Below are positions 1 through 7,793 of a stretch of DNA of 64,000 nucleotides, piece after piece. The position numbers and the translations under genes were made by a program. The stretch is from Streptomyces anulatus (GTDB lineage: Bacteria > Actinomycetota > Actinomycetes > Streptomycetales > Streptomycetaceae), in NCBI RefSeq assembly GCF_000721175.1, contig NZ_JOEZ01000011.1:1-64000 (forward strand), given 5' to 3'. Positions within the stretch are counted from its first letter, which is position 1, and each line of letters starts with the position of its first letter. The notes under the pieces are model-generated. The model was not told the origin of the DNA and ran no database searches. It worked only from the letters and a program-made list of their open reading frames with translations.

Positions 1-1
1 G

Positions 2-508
2 ATGGCCGGTCTGAAGGGCATGGGCCGCGTCGAGATCCCGCCACTGCCACCGGGTGCGGTCACCCTGCCGGACGGTGCGTTCAAACTCGGCGACGGCACT
101 CTGCACCTGCCCGAGGGCACGGCCGTCCCGGAGACCGCGTTCGAAATCCCGAAGGGCTCGGTCAAACTCCCGGACGGCGCGGAGATCCCCACCGGAGCGG
201 TCGACCTGGGCGACGGCGTGTACCACCTCCCCGAAGGGGTGATCCCGCCCGCGGGCTCCCTGCCGATCCAGGAAGGCGCCCTCAAACTCCCCGAGGGCAC
301 CACCGCCCTGCCCGAAGGCACCTTCAAGGGCGTCGACGCCGACGGTAACGTCATCCACCTCGACCGCCAGGGCAACATCCTCGGCGAAGACGGCACCCTC
401 AGACAGCACCACACGGCCGCCCAACGCGAGAACCCGACGGACGGCTACAGGCGAAAACGGCGTCCAACCCCCCCGCCCCAACACCGCGCCCGGCGGTACC
501 GCCGGTGA
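2..508 (+). CDS. Repeat-rich stalk of a polymorphic toxin, C-terminal part of this frame (5' end outside window)
   Basis: The gene enters from the left edge in an open frame with G/C-ending codons. The protein is built of short imperfect repeats of the type L-P-[DE]-G (LPDGAFKLGDGTLHLPEG and variants) spaced about 8-15 residues apart, which suggests an extended beta-rich stalk. Stalks of this kind are seen in Streptomyces secreted polymorphic toxins, upstream of the toxic tip. The frame stops at 506-508, but the last ~35 residues become Arg-rich and unlike the rest. The frame one base on (positions divisible by 3) then carries the coding signal without a gap. I infer one gene broken by a frameshift somewhere in 400-450, either natural decay or a sequence error. 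The window does not show the secretion signal. Confidence 0.6.
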   Translation: MAGLKGMGRVEIPPLPPGAVTLPDGAFKLGDGTLHLPEGTAVPETAFEIPKGSVKLPDGAEIPTGAVDLGDGVYHLPEGVIPPAGSLPIQEGALKLPEGTTALPEGTFKGVDADGNVIHLDRQGNILGEDGTLRQHHTAAQRENPTDGYRRKRRPTPPPQHRARRYRR

Positions 509-512
509 CAAC

Positions 513-1619
513 ATGCCGCGCAACGACTTGGACAACACTCAACGTGGCGGCCCCTCCCGTGCCGGGGATACGTCGCCCACGGGGGGAGGACACCCGGACG
601 GCCGTGGCGCAGATACATCCCACACCGGCGGAGGACCGGCGACGGGTGGATACCACGTGGACGGATCCGGCAGGGCCGGTAGCCATGACGGGCCCAGTGG
701 CTCCAGAGCCAACTCTTCAGATGACGACCCAATAGCCGGACAGAACGCCCGCGACGAAGCGCAGTTGGCGCAACGCACGCCCGAGGAAGCCAAGCTCGTC
801 CAGGACGAGCACGTCCGTCTAGCGAACGAAGACCCGGCATGGAGGAGTGATCATTACACCCCCCACCTCCACCGCCGAAACGCGCAGGAGATTGTCGACG
901 GCCAGTACCTTCCCGTCCTAAAAGACGTCGGGAACGGACGATACGTAGCTGTCAACGACCTTCCTTTTGCTTCCACCGAGAAGTACCGACTCGAAACCGA
1001 GGAACCCAAACTCAGTAACATCCCTGCCGACCACAGAAATAAACTGGACGGCTTCGCCGAGAAGCACCAAGCCTACAAGGAACTCGGAGCCGCAGAAAGG
1101 GCTCACACCAAGGACCCCACAGCACAGACAGCGGAAACGCTGGCAGTGGCCAAGGAAACTTTTGGTAACACTCGCGTCAACACCAAGGTCGGCGAGACCC
1201 TGGGCGAGGGATCAGCACGCTTGCACGTTATTCCGGAGATCTTCCCTAACGCCAGGGAGATGACCGACCTACCCCGCACTCCGAATGGGTCACGCACCTT
1301 TGATCAACTGTACGAACTCGACGGCGGCGAGTTTCTGATAGTCGAAGCGAAAGCACCCGATGGACGTCTCGGATGGCGCCAAGGAGCAGGAGTCGACGCG
1401 AGCAGGCAGGTCAAGCAGGGGACGCTGGAGTACGTGCAAACCATCATTACCGAGATGCACTCTCGCAGTGGTAGGGACCGAGAGATTGCAGAACAACTCC
1501 AGATCGCCTTTCTGGACAAAAAAATCCAATACGTCATGGTCAAAGCGAAAGACCACACAGGCGCCTACACTGGAGGCGAACTCCGGCACTTCAAGATCTT
1601 CGAGGATGAGGTTCATTGA
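513..1619 (+). CDS. Polymorphic toxin C-terminal region with PD-(D/E)XK-like toxin domain
   Basis: The 368-aa frame is open upstream well past the first ATG (at least to about 340), so the ATG at 513 is probably internal to a longer protein continued from the repeat stalk. Residues 1-90 are a Gly/Ser/Asp-rich linker and the rest is more globular. Near the C-terminus an aspartate precedes a hydrophobic strand ending in VEAKAP, an E-x-K arrangement typical of restriction-endonuclease-like toxins, followed by a glutamine/tyrosine-containing helix. I infer a nuclease toxin; no named toxin family was recognised. The region from about 900 on is less GC-rich than the chromosome, as is common for exchanged toxin tips. 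The stop overlaps the start of the next gene, an Imm49-type immunity protein, which supports a toxin role. Confidence 0.6.
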   Translation: MPRNDLDNTQRGGPSRAGDTSPTGGGHPDGRGADTSHTGGGPATGGYHVDGSGRAGSHDGPSGSRANSSDDDPIAGQNARDEAQLAQRTPEEAKLVQDEHVRLANEDPAWRSDHYTPHLHRRNAQEIVDGQYLPVLKDVGNGRYVAVNDLPFASTEKYRLETEEPKLSNIPADHRNKLDGFAEKHQAYKELGAAERAHTKDPTAQTAETLAVAKETFGNTRVNTKVGETLGEGSARLHVIPEIFPNAREMTDLPRTPNGSRTFDQLYELDGGEFLIVEAKAPDGRLGWRQGAGVDASRQVKQGTLEYVQTIITEMHSRSGRDREIAEQLQIAFLDKKIQYVMVKAKDHTGAYTGGELRHFKIFEDEVH

Positions 1620-2479
1620 CCGTCACCGTTCAACGCCACACCATCTCCCGGCAGCCCCTCCCTGAGCGAGAGCCATCCATCTCAAAGCACACGGCGCTAC
1701 TGCTAACGAGGATCGAAAACACCCCTTTCGCCCTCGAAAGCGTCATGTCAACCGCTTTGGTTACGGCCTACGAGCGGACTGCCGTCGACCCCACCGCCTC
1801 ATGGATCGAATCATGGGAGGCATGGGTCACAGCCATGCAGTCCGGATCGGCCATCTTCACAGCCGCCACGACGACCGAATGCAGGGTTCAGTGTCTAATT
1901 CACCACGAGAAGCGCACCGTTTCGGCGTTCACGCGCCCCGAGCCCTTCGTGAACGCCGGCCACTGGCTCGCATCTTTCTACCTTGCGGCAATCTGTCGTA
2001 ACAGTCAGAGACTTACAGAACTTTGCAAAGTACCCACTTCAAAGCTGCGCGAATCCGGGGCAGTTTACGACGAATATCAGTACGCCTGGATTGAAACACT
2101 GCAGTCCTTCTGGCTCGGCCAGGAAGATTTTCCTGACAAACTCGTTGAAGCCGCATCAGGAACCCAGCCAGGAAACCGGTCAGGTACTGAACAAAACTAC
2201 ATCTCCCACATCATGTGGCCCCCGATGGAACTTCTCCGTTGGCGCGCGACAGGCCAGCACGAAGAGTTCAATCACTCCCTCGAAAATGCACTTCTCGCCC
2301 ACAAAGAGTACTGGTCAACTGAACCAGATCTCGCTGACTCCTGTTATGGCTGGGTGGCCTTGGCTCCACTCGCTATGGCATGTTTCGCACTGGACGCGGA
2401 ATTTCCTATCCAAGTCGAGTCGGACTACCTCCCCAAACACCTCCTCCAGGGCACCTGGCTCGGCGAGTTCCCCACCTGA
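1616..2479 (+). CDS. Imm49-type immunity protein
   Basis: The 287-aa protein has the look of the Imm49 family: mostly helical, with Trp/Tyr-rich segments (WIESWEAW, AGHWLASFYLA, YQYAWIETLQSFW) and a C-terminal region with the SYGWVAL-like pattern seen as CYGWVALAPLAMA. Family members neutralise the toxin encoded just upstream and act in the cytoplasm. The start is a TTG whose last two bases form the toxin stop (TTGA overlap), so translation is probably coupled to the toxin. No other start fits the spacing as well. Base composition is lower in GC than the neighbours, like the toxin tip, consistent with toxin and immunity gene travelling together. The Imm49 assignment is from remembered family features. 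Confidence 0.65.
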   Translation: MTVTVQRHTISRQPLPEREPSISKHTALLLTRIENTPFALESVMSTALVTAYERTAVDPTASWIESWEAWVTAMQSGSAIFTAATTTECRVQCLIHHEKRTVSAFTRPEPFVNAGHWLASFYLAAICRNSQRLTELCKVPTSKLRESGAVYDEYQYAWIETLQSFWLGQEDFPDKLVEAASGTQPGNRSGTEQNYISHIMWPPMELLRWRATGQHEEFNHSLENALLAHKEYWSTEPDLADSCYGWVALAPLAMACFALDAEFPIQVESDYLPKHLLQGTWLGEFPT

Positions 2480-2527
2480 TCCCACAACATCGTGAGCGGT
2501 GCCGCCCGCCCTCTACGCTATACCGGC

Positions 2528-3169
2528 ATGGGCATATGCGTTGAGGTGCTGATCGTCGACTGGGACCACCTCATGTCGGTACCGGAGGATCAGCACTACG
2601 CAGGGCTGTACGAGGCCGCCGACTCGGTGGATGAGGAGTGGTGGGGCGCCGGACCGGACCAGCCGTCGCCTGCCGGGCCTCAGTGGTTCTGGCCCACTCC
2701 CCCGGCCGTGGGCTGGTTCGGGAAGTTCGACTTCGGCGACGTCGGCTCCTCGTACAAGGATCACTTCTGGGCGGGTGAGCGGTGGGAGAAGATCCGGTCG
2801 TTCGTCGAGCCGGGGCTGCGCTCGGCCGTGGACCGGTTCATCGATCCTCTTTTCTGGGGCGGGCTCGAGTACATGCCCGATCGGGAGGACACCCAGGACG
2901 CATCGGCGCTCGTGTCGGTGGACGAGTCCCCCACGCCCTCGGGCCCTCTGCTGTGGTGTCGGCCGGCTGCTGTTTCCTCGCTCAAACTTCTCTGGGATTC
3001 CGTCGGCCCTGAACTGGGATTGCTGAGAAGCCCGTTCGAGCAGCACTCCCGCGCCGACTTCGGACGGATCAACGACTTCGACGCCTTCGCCGGGCTGCTC
3101 CGGGGGTGGGGTGACGTCACCGGCCAAGCCGAGCTGCGTGGTTGGGGTGTCGTCGGGCTGCGTTGCTGA
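2528..3169 (+). CDS. Conserved hypothetical protein
   Basis: The 213-aa acidic, Trp-rich protein begins MGICVEVLIVDWDHL. No membrane segment or signal peptide is visible. I chose the ATG at 2528; a GTG at 2492 in the same frame would add 12 residues with little protein-like character. It lies 48 nt after the immunity gene on the same strand and could be a second immunity or accessory protein of the toxin locus, but no motif shows this. Immunity-like proteins of this size with many Trp and acidic residues are common near polymorphic toxins; that is only circumstantial. Confidence 0.6.
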   Translation: MGICVEVLIVDWDHLMSVPEDQHYAGLYEAADSVDEEWWGAGPDQPSPAGPQWFWPTPPAVGWFGKFDFGDVGSSYKDHFWAGERWEKIRSFVEPGLRSAVDRFIDPLFWGGLEYMPDREDTQDASALVSVDESPTPSGPLLWCRPAAVSSLKLLWDSVGPELGLLRSPFEQHSRADFGRINDFDAFAGLLRGWGDVTGQAELRGWGVVGLRC

Positions 3170-3185
3170 AGTCGGGCGTGGAACG

Positions 3186-3650
3186 ATGCCCGGCGTGAGC
3201 GGATGGAAGAGTCGCAGGCCCTGGCCGGCGGTCGTGGTGGTCTGGGTGATCGCGGCCGTGCTGATCCTCGTGGGTGGCGTCGCGCATGTCGTCGATCTCG
3301 TGCGCCATGGTCTGTGGGCACATGCGTGGGCCCCCGGCTGGCTCAACCTCTACTGGTCGTCGCTCGCCGTCCTCGATCCGCTTGCCGCCGTGCTTCTGCT
3401 TCGCGGCAAGCGGATCGGCCTCGACCTCGCCTGCGGGGTCATGGTGACGGACCTGGCTGCCAATCTGTACGCCGCCTACGGGCTACGTGACAGTGGACTC
3501 CTCGCTGAGCCGGGGCTCCAACGGATCGTCGTTTTCGCCCTGTTCGTGTTCGGGGCCGCGCCGTTCGTCCGCCGATGGCTCGTCCAGGGCCCCCTCAGCC
3601 CAGCTGGCTGCCGAAGCGGACCGGGGACGGCTTCAGGCCCAGGCTGGTGA
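3186..3650 (+). CDS. Small integral membrane protein
   Basis: The 154-aa protein has about four hydrophobic segments: residues ~12-33 (VVVVWVIAAVLILVGG), one around LYWSSLAVLDPLAAVLLL, one around GLDLACGVMVTDLAANLY, and one around RIVVFALFVFGAAPFV. A short, Gly/Ser-rich cytoplasmic tail follows. The start is uncertain: ATG 3186 was chosen, and GTG 3195 is possible. It follows the previous gene by 16 nt on the same strand. No functional family recognised. Confidence 0.55.
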   Translation: MPGVSGWKSRRPWPAVVVVWVIAAVLILVGGVAHVVDLVRHGLWAHAWAPGWLNLYWSSLAVLDPLAAVLLLRGKRIGLDLACGVMVTDLAANLYAAYGLRDSGLLAEPGLQRIVVFALFVFGAAPFVRRWLVQGPLSPAGCRSGPGTASGPGW

Positions 3651-3688
3651 GTCGGGAGCGCAATGAGCAGAGACGGCTTCCCTTCGGC

Positions 3689-3913
3689 ATGCCGAAAAGC
3701 ATCGTCCTGCTGGCGACGCCGGAAGGTTGGCGCCACAGTGTTCTCACCAGGGAAGGCGGGACACTCTGCGGGCGCCTTACCGGTGTGCCGGCCGACGCCG
3801 ACCCGGCCGAGGCCCAGGCCGCCGTGGCCGCCATGGTGGTGGACCCGCCTCGGGAACCCGGCTCCTGGACGGCCCAGGTCACCGTTGCCGCGACACCGCC
3901 GAACAATGCCTGA
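3689..3913 (+). CDS. Small conserved hypothetical protein
   Basis: The 74-aa protein begins MPKSIVLLATPEGW. Codon third positions are almost all G or C from the ATG at 3689 onward, whereas the upstream in-frame extension to 3575 lacks this bias and overlaps the preceding gene; hence the short start. No motif is recognised. It is convergent with the DUF1707 gene on the other strand, with 15 nt between stops. Confidence 0.45.
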   Translation: MPKSIVLLATPEGWRHSVLTREGGTLCGRLTGVPADADPAEAQAAVAAMVVDPPREPGSWTAQVTVAATPPNNA

Positions 3914-3928
3914 AGATGAACGTCAAGC

Positions 3929-4546
3929 TCAGCCCTGCGCCGGGTTGCTGTGCAGCTTGCGTCGTTCCCGGTTGTTCGGGTGGCGGATGACCACTCCGCC
4001 TATGCCGCCGGACCCGGTGAGCCGGATCAGCGGAGTGCCCGGGAGCCGGTCGGAAGTGGTCTTGTCGGTCAGGCCGCCGACGCCGGGGTCCATGCCGCTG
4101 GTGTCCGCGGCCCAGCCGTCGGGGATGACGATCGTGACACCGGACGTCTCCCCGTACGCCTCCACTGCGACCTCCGTGAGGCGGCACTCGACCCGGGTGA
4201 AGTCGATCTGCACACCCCCGACGCCTCCGTGAGCGGTCACGTGCCCGGGTACCTTCCAGCGCCCGGGGCCTCGGGACGCGCCGTACAGGCCGCCCTTGAG
4301 GACCAACGGCGCTCGGCTCTCCGAGGACTGCGGCTGCGGCAAGTCGGCGGTCAGGACCGCCAACTCGGCGTGTGTCTTGGACTTCAGTGCCTGCTCCAGG
4401 CGTGAATCCAGCTCATCGAAATCGATCCGCCCCTCGGCTGCCGCATCCCGCAGCTGCTCCACCACTGCGTCCCGGTCGTCGTGAGAGGCGCGGAGATCCG
4501 CTGATGGAACAGGGTGCGGAGAGGGCTCCGGAGGCTGGGCTGTCAT
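3929..4546 (-). CDS. DUF1707 domain protein with LiaF-like C-terminal region
   Basis: The 205-aa protein has an N-terminal DUF1707 domain (residues ~15-70: [19 protein letters not shown] followed by [26 protein letters not shown]), a domain abundant in actinobacteria and usually fused to membrane or regulatory parts. The C-terminal half ([31 protein letters not shown]) resembles the beta-helical C-terminal domain of cell-wall stress proteins related to LiaF. No membrane segment is visible, so it is probably cytoplasmic. Start ATG at 4546. The precise role is unknown; a link to envelope stress is inference from the domain. Confidence 0.75.
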   Translation of the reverse strand: MTAQPPEPSPHPVPSADLRASHDDRDAVVEQLRDAAAEGRIDFDELDSRLEQALKSKTHAELAVLTADLPQPQSSESRAPLVLKGGLYGASRGPGRWKVPGHVTAHGGVGGVQIDFTRVECRLTEVAVEAYGETSGVTIVIPDGWAADTSGMDPGVGGLTDKTTSDRLPGTPLIRLTGSGGIGGVVIRHPNNRERRKLHSNPAQG

Positions 4547-5018
4547 GGGCACAATGATAGGCAGTCGGTGGACCGAGCGGACCGGGACCGCGCATCTCGA
4601 ACAGCACCTGGAAGTGTTCGGCGGCCTGCGGGACGTCTTGCGGAAGGTAGGGAATTCGACGCGGATCGCCCAGCCGCGGCGGCGGGTGTGGCAGGCCAGG
4701 GCGAGGATGTCGAGGTTGCTGACACGGCGGTACCGCTCGCCTGGTGACGCTCTGTTCGCACTGCCGAACTCCCTTGGTCGCATCTCCACGACAGCCTGGG
4801 CGCGGGGGCTGACAGGCCGACGGCTCCTGGGCACTCGGTCGTGGCCGAACCCCAGGGCGGGCCACCTGACAAGTGACCACCGTCCCGTGGGCGGCTCGGC
4901 TTTCCCCAGTTCAGGGCTGGGGTTGGCCCCAGTGTCTACCTGCCTGGTGGCCGGATGGTTCAGCGGGCAGCGGCCGACGAGGCTGAACGCACAGACCCAT
5001 CGAGCAAGGGAACCAACT
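4547..5018. other. Intergenic stretch of 472 bp without a supported gene
   Basis: This is the divergent promoter region between the DUF1707 gene and the secreted protease. Short frames cross it on both strands, but none has a plausible start, ribosome binding site and consistent codon bias. A minus-strand stretch at about 4640-4740 (reading [15 protein letters not shown]) looks slightly protein-like and might be a relic. Confidence 0.4.
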
Positions 5019-5981
5019 GTGTTCAGCTTCATGCCGCTGCGCCTCCGTACTGTCCGGCTCGCGGCCGTCGGTGCGCTCGCCACCGCCTGCACGGCGGGCA
5101 TGGCCGGGACCGCCGGGGCCATCGTCAACGGGTCGGACTCCACGGAGAAGTACCCGTTCATGGCAACCATCCCGGAGTCGGCACCGGAGCACGGCCTCTT
5201 CGACGGGACCTGCGGGGCGTCGCTGATCGATCGGCAGTGGGTACTGACAGCGGCCCACTGTGTGAAGGGCGACGGTCTCAAGCTGGACGGCACCGTGCGC
5301 GTCGGCAGCGACCATCGCAAGTCCGGCGGCACCGTGCGGAAGATCGACCGGACCTTCATCCACCCCGGCTACGTGAACGGCGAGGCCAAAGCCGCCAACA
5401 AGAACGACATGGCCTTGATCCGTCTGGACCGCCCGGTCCAGCAGAAGCCCATCACGATCGCCGACCGGGTCGGCAAGTCCGGCACACCGACCCGGCTCCT
5501 CGGCTTCGGCACCACCGTCGACACCGCGTTCGCGTTTCCGAACCGGCTCCAGGAGCTGAACACGCGCAGGGGTGCCGAGTCCGAGTGCGCGCCCGGCTAC
5601 GCGGACGGGACCCGGCTGTGCACCATCGCCACCGTGCCCAGGTCCATGGCGTGCTTCGGGGACTCCGGCGGGCCGCAGGTCGTGAAGGGCCGGGACGGCC
5701 GTTGGGAGCTGATCGGCGTCACGTCCGGGCCCGGGGCCCCGGACGTACCGTGCTCGCAGGGCCCCGGCCTCTACACCAGCGCTCCCGCCTACGCCGACTG
5801 GATCGAGAGGACCATGAAGGACAACAGGGCCCAGCCGATCGCGGACAGGGGGACCGGCCTCGCCGAGACCGGCACGAAGGACGACACCGCCGCGATCACC
5901 GGTGCGGCCGTCGTGCTGATCGCCGCCGGTGGCGGTACCGCCCTCGCGATACGCCGTCGCAGGACCCGTCGCACAACCTGA
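5019..5981 (+). CDS. Secreted trypsin-like serine protease with LAETG cell-wall sorting signal
   Basis: The 320-aa protein is an S1-family serine protease. Residues 1-34 form a signal peptide ending in an Ala-rich region, followed by the trypsin-type mature N-terminus IVNG (35-38). The catalytic triad is complete: His80 in LTAAHC, Asp130 in KNDMAL, Ser216 in GDSGGP. The C-terminus has LAETG (281-285), a hydrophobic segment (~289-311) and an Arg-rich tail. That is the three-part sortase signal, and LAXTG is the type recognised by Streptomyces class E sortases. I infer a protease covalently displayed on the cell wall. GTG 5019 was chosen because AAGGGA lies 8 nt upstream; ATG 5031 is an alternative. 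Confidence 0.88.
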   Translation: MFSFMPLRLRTVRLAAVGALATACTAGMAGTAGAIVNGSDSTEKYPFMATIPESAPEHGLFDGTCGASLIDRQWVLTAAHCVKGDGLKLDGTVRVGSDHRKSGGTVRKIDRTFIHPGYVNGEAKAANKNDMALIRLDRPVQQKPITIADRVGKSGTPTRLLGFGTTVDTAFAFPNRLQELNTRRGAESECAPGYADGTRLCTIATVPRSMACFGDSGGPQVVKGRDGRWELIGVTSGPGAPDVPCSQGPGLYTSAPAYADWIERTMKDNRAQPIADRGTGLAETGTKDDTAAITGAAVVLIAAGGGTALAIRRRRTRRTT

Positions 5982-6168
5982 GCTCGGCCGGCGGGCAAGG
6001 GCACCGCGCGGCCGGCAACAACCAGCCGCGAGCCGCGCGCGACCGGCTCCGCACATGCACGGCGATCGAACCCGGTAGCGTCACCTCGACTCCCCCCACC
6101 GAGCGACCCGTCGGCAACCACTCCCCCGTCCGCGAAGAGCTGGGCCGGGCTGATGCCCTTCGCGTCCG

Positions 6169-6213
6169 GTGCGCTCCGGACCCGATCGTCCGTGCGCTCC
6201 GGAACCGATCCCC
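6169..6213. repeat. Two direct copies of a 23-bp unit in the leader of the methyltransferase gene
   Basis: Two neighbouring copies beginning GTGCGCTCCGGA (from 6169 and from 6192) differ at few positions. They lie in the 320-bp gap between the protease stop (5981) and the methyltransferase start (6302), about 90 nt before that start. They may be a protein-binding site or a chance duplication. Nothing else is recognised in 5982-6301. Confidence 0.4.
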
Positions 6214-6301
6214 ATGCGTAGGAGGCTGGCCCCGGCACCATCTTCTTGCGCTATGAGCAACATCGCATGCACCAGACGCAAGGATCCGTACGCTCGATCG
6301 C

Positions 6302-7192
6302 ATGGCTCACGCGCACCAGCACCAGCACGGACCTGCGGCGGCGCACTCCTCGCATGCCCACGCCCACACCCACGACTCCGACGCGACGCCGAACGGTCTC
6401 CCCGAGATCCTCGACCTCGACGCCGCCCTCTTCGCACCCCACCTGACCGCGCTCACCGGGCGTATCGCCTGTCTGGCCGGTGACGACATCCGGAACATCG
6501 TCGACCTCGGCTCGGGCACCGGAACCGGCACGTTCGCCCTGCTGGAGCGGTTCCCGACCGCCCGCGTGACCGCCGTCGACAGCTCCCCCGCGATGCTGGA
6601 GCGGCTCGCCTCGGCGGCCCGGGACCGAGGGCTCGGCGGTCGCGTCAACACCCTGGAGGCCGACGCCGGTGCGGGGCTGCCCGGGGTCGTCGACGCCGAC
6701 CTCGTCTGGGCGTCGGCCTCCCTGCATCACCTGGACGACCCCGCCACCGCGCTGGCCGGCATCCGCGCCGCGCTGCGTCCCGGAGGGCTGCTGGCCGTCG
6801 CGGAGGTGGACGGGATGCCGGCCTTCCTGCCCGGGAGCGGGGAGCTGGGCGCGCTGGAGACCCGCTGCCGGAAGGCCCTCGACGGCCTGCACGCCGAGCA
6901 GTTGCCGCACCGGGGCGCCGACTGGGGCTCCCTGCTGGCAGCCGCCGGCTTTGCCGTCGAGCAGGAACGCGCCGAGCCGTGGGAACTGCGCGCTCCGCTG
7001 CCCGAGGGGGCGAGCCGGTACGCCTATCTCGTCTTCGAGCGTATCCGCGGCAGCCTGGTCGGGCGCATCTCGCCGGAAGATCTGGCCGCGCTCGACCGGC
7101 TCGTCGACGGCGGGCCCGAGGACGTACGCCACCGGGGCGACCTGGTCGTACGGTCGCTCCGTGAGACGTGGATGGCCCGCCGCTCCGCCTGA
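6302..7192 (+). CDS. SAM-dependent methyltransferase with His-rich N-terminus
   Basis: This is a 296-aa class I methyltransferase. The glycine-rich SAM loop is VDLGSGTGTGT (residues ~65-75), followed by the acidic end of strand 2 in VTAVDSSP, the post-motif DADLVWASASLHHLDD, and LRPGGLLAVAEV before strand 5. This is the methyltransferase-25 type of fold. The substrate cannot be told. Unusually, residues 2-25 carry about nine histidines (HAHQHQHG..., HAHAHTH), suggesting metal binding. It is convergent with the DinB gene. Confidence 0.85.
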   Translation: MAHAHQHQHGPAAAHSSHAHAHTHDSDATPNGLPEILDLDAALFAPHLTALTGRIACLAGDDIRNIVDLGSGTGTGTFALLERFPTARVTAVDSSPAMLERLASAARDRGLGGRVNTLEADAGAGLPGVVDADLVWASASLHHLDDPATALAGIRAALRPGGLLAVAEVDGMPAFLPGSGELGALETRCRKALDGLHAEQLPHRGADWGSLLAAAGFAVEQERAEPWELRAPLPEGASRYAYLVFERIRGSLVGRISPEDLAALDRLVDGGPEDVRHRGDLVVRSLRETWMARRSA

Positions 7193-7217
7193 GAACCATC
7201 CACGTCGTTCGCGTGCG

Positions 7218-7793
7218 TCAGCGTGTGGCCGACCTCGCGGCCCGCTCGATCTTCGCGCGGTGGGCCGCGCGGGCTTCCTCGTCGATCGGCTTCTCGTGTT
7301 CGGCGCGCAGCCCGGTCCGGCCGTCGATGCCCTCGCGCAGGATGTCGGCGTGCCCGGTATGCCGGATGGACTCGCCGAGGACATGGACCATGACGGCGAA
7401 CAGGTTCGTGTCGGCATAAGGCTCCGGCCACCACGGCACATGACCGGGGGCGTCGAGGGGCAGCTCGTCGATCGTCGCGTCCGAGTGTTCCCACGTACGC
7501 CGGTAGAACCCGACGACCTGATCGCGGGTCTCGTCCTCCGCCGCCCACTGGTCGCTGCCGTCGGAGTCCTGCCACCGGCACAGCGGTTCCGGGGAAGGCC
7601 GGTCGAAGACCTCGCCGAAGTACCTGGCCTCGACGGTCGCCACATGTTTGACAAGGCCGAGGAGGTTAGTCCCGGTCACCGTCAAAGGCCGGCGGGCGTC
7701 GTATTCGGACAAGCCGTCGAGTTTCCAGAGCAGCGCCGCGCGGTCACGCCGCAGCCTTCCGTGCAGGCTGTCCTTCGCGAATTCATCGATCAT
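7218..7793 (-). CDS. DinB-like (DUF664) family protein
   Basis: The 191-aa protein matches the DinB/YfiT four-helix bundle superfamily of the DUF664 type: ALLWKLDGLSEYDARRPLTVTGTNLLGLVKH at the N-terminus (residues ~20-50) and a C-terminal helix with VLGESIRHTGHAD. The spaced histidines (H49-like, HVLGESIRHTGH) fit the metal site of the superfamily. Members are often thiol-dependent transferases or hydrolases; the substrate is unknown here. The start overlaps the end of the MFS frame on the same strand by 11 nt, so the two were probably one operon. Confidence 0.82.
   Translation of the reverse strand: MIDEFAKDSLHGRLRRDRAALLWKLDGLSEYDARRPLTVTGTNLLGLVKHVATVEARYFGEVFDRPSPEPLCRWQDSDGSDQWAAEDETRDQVVGFYRRTWEHSDATIDELPLDAPGHVPWWPEPYADTNLFAVMVHVLGESIRHTGHADILREGIDGRTGLRAEHEKPIDEEARAAHRAKIERAARSATR

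Noticed and set aside
4560..4760. Minus-strand gene fragment upstream of the DUF1707 gene
   Set aside because: A short protein-like stretch exists but no start, ribosome binding site or family match supports it.
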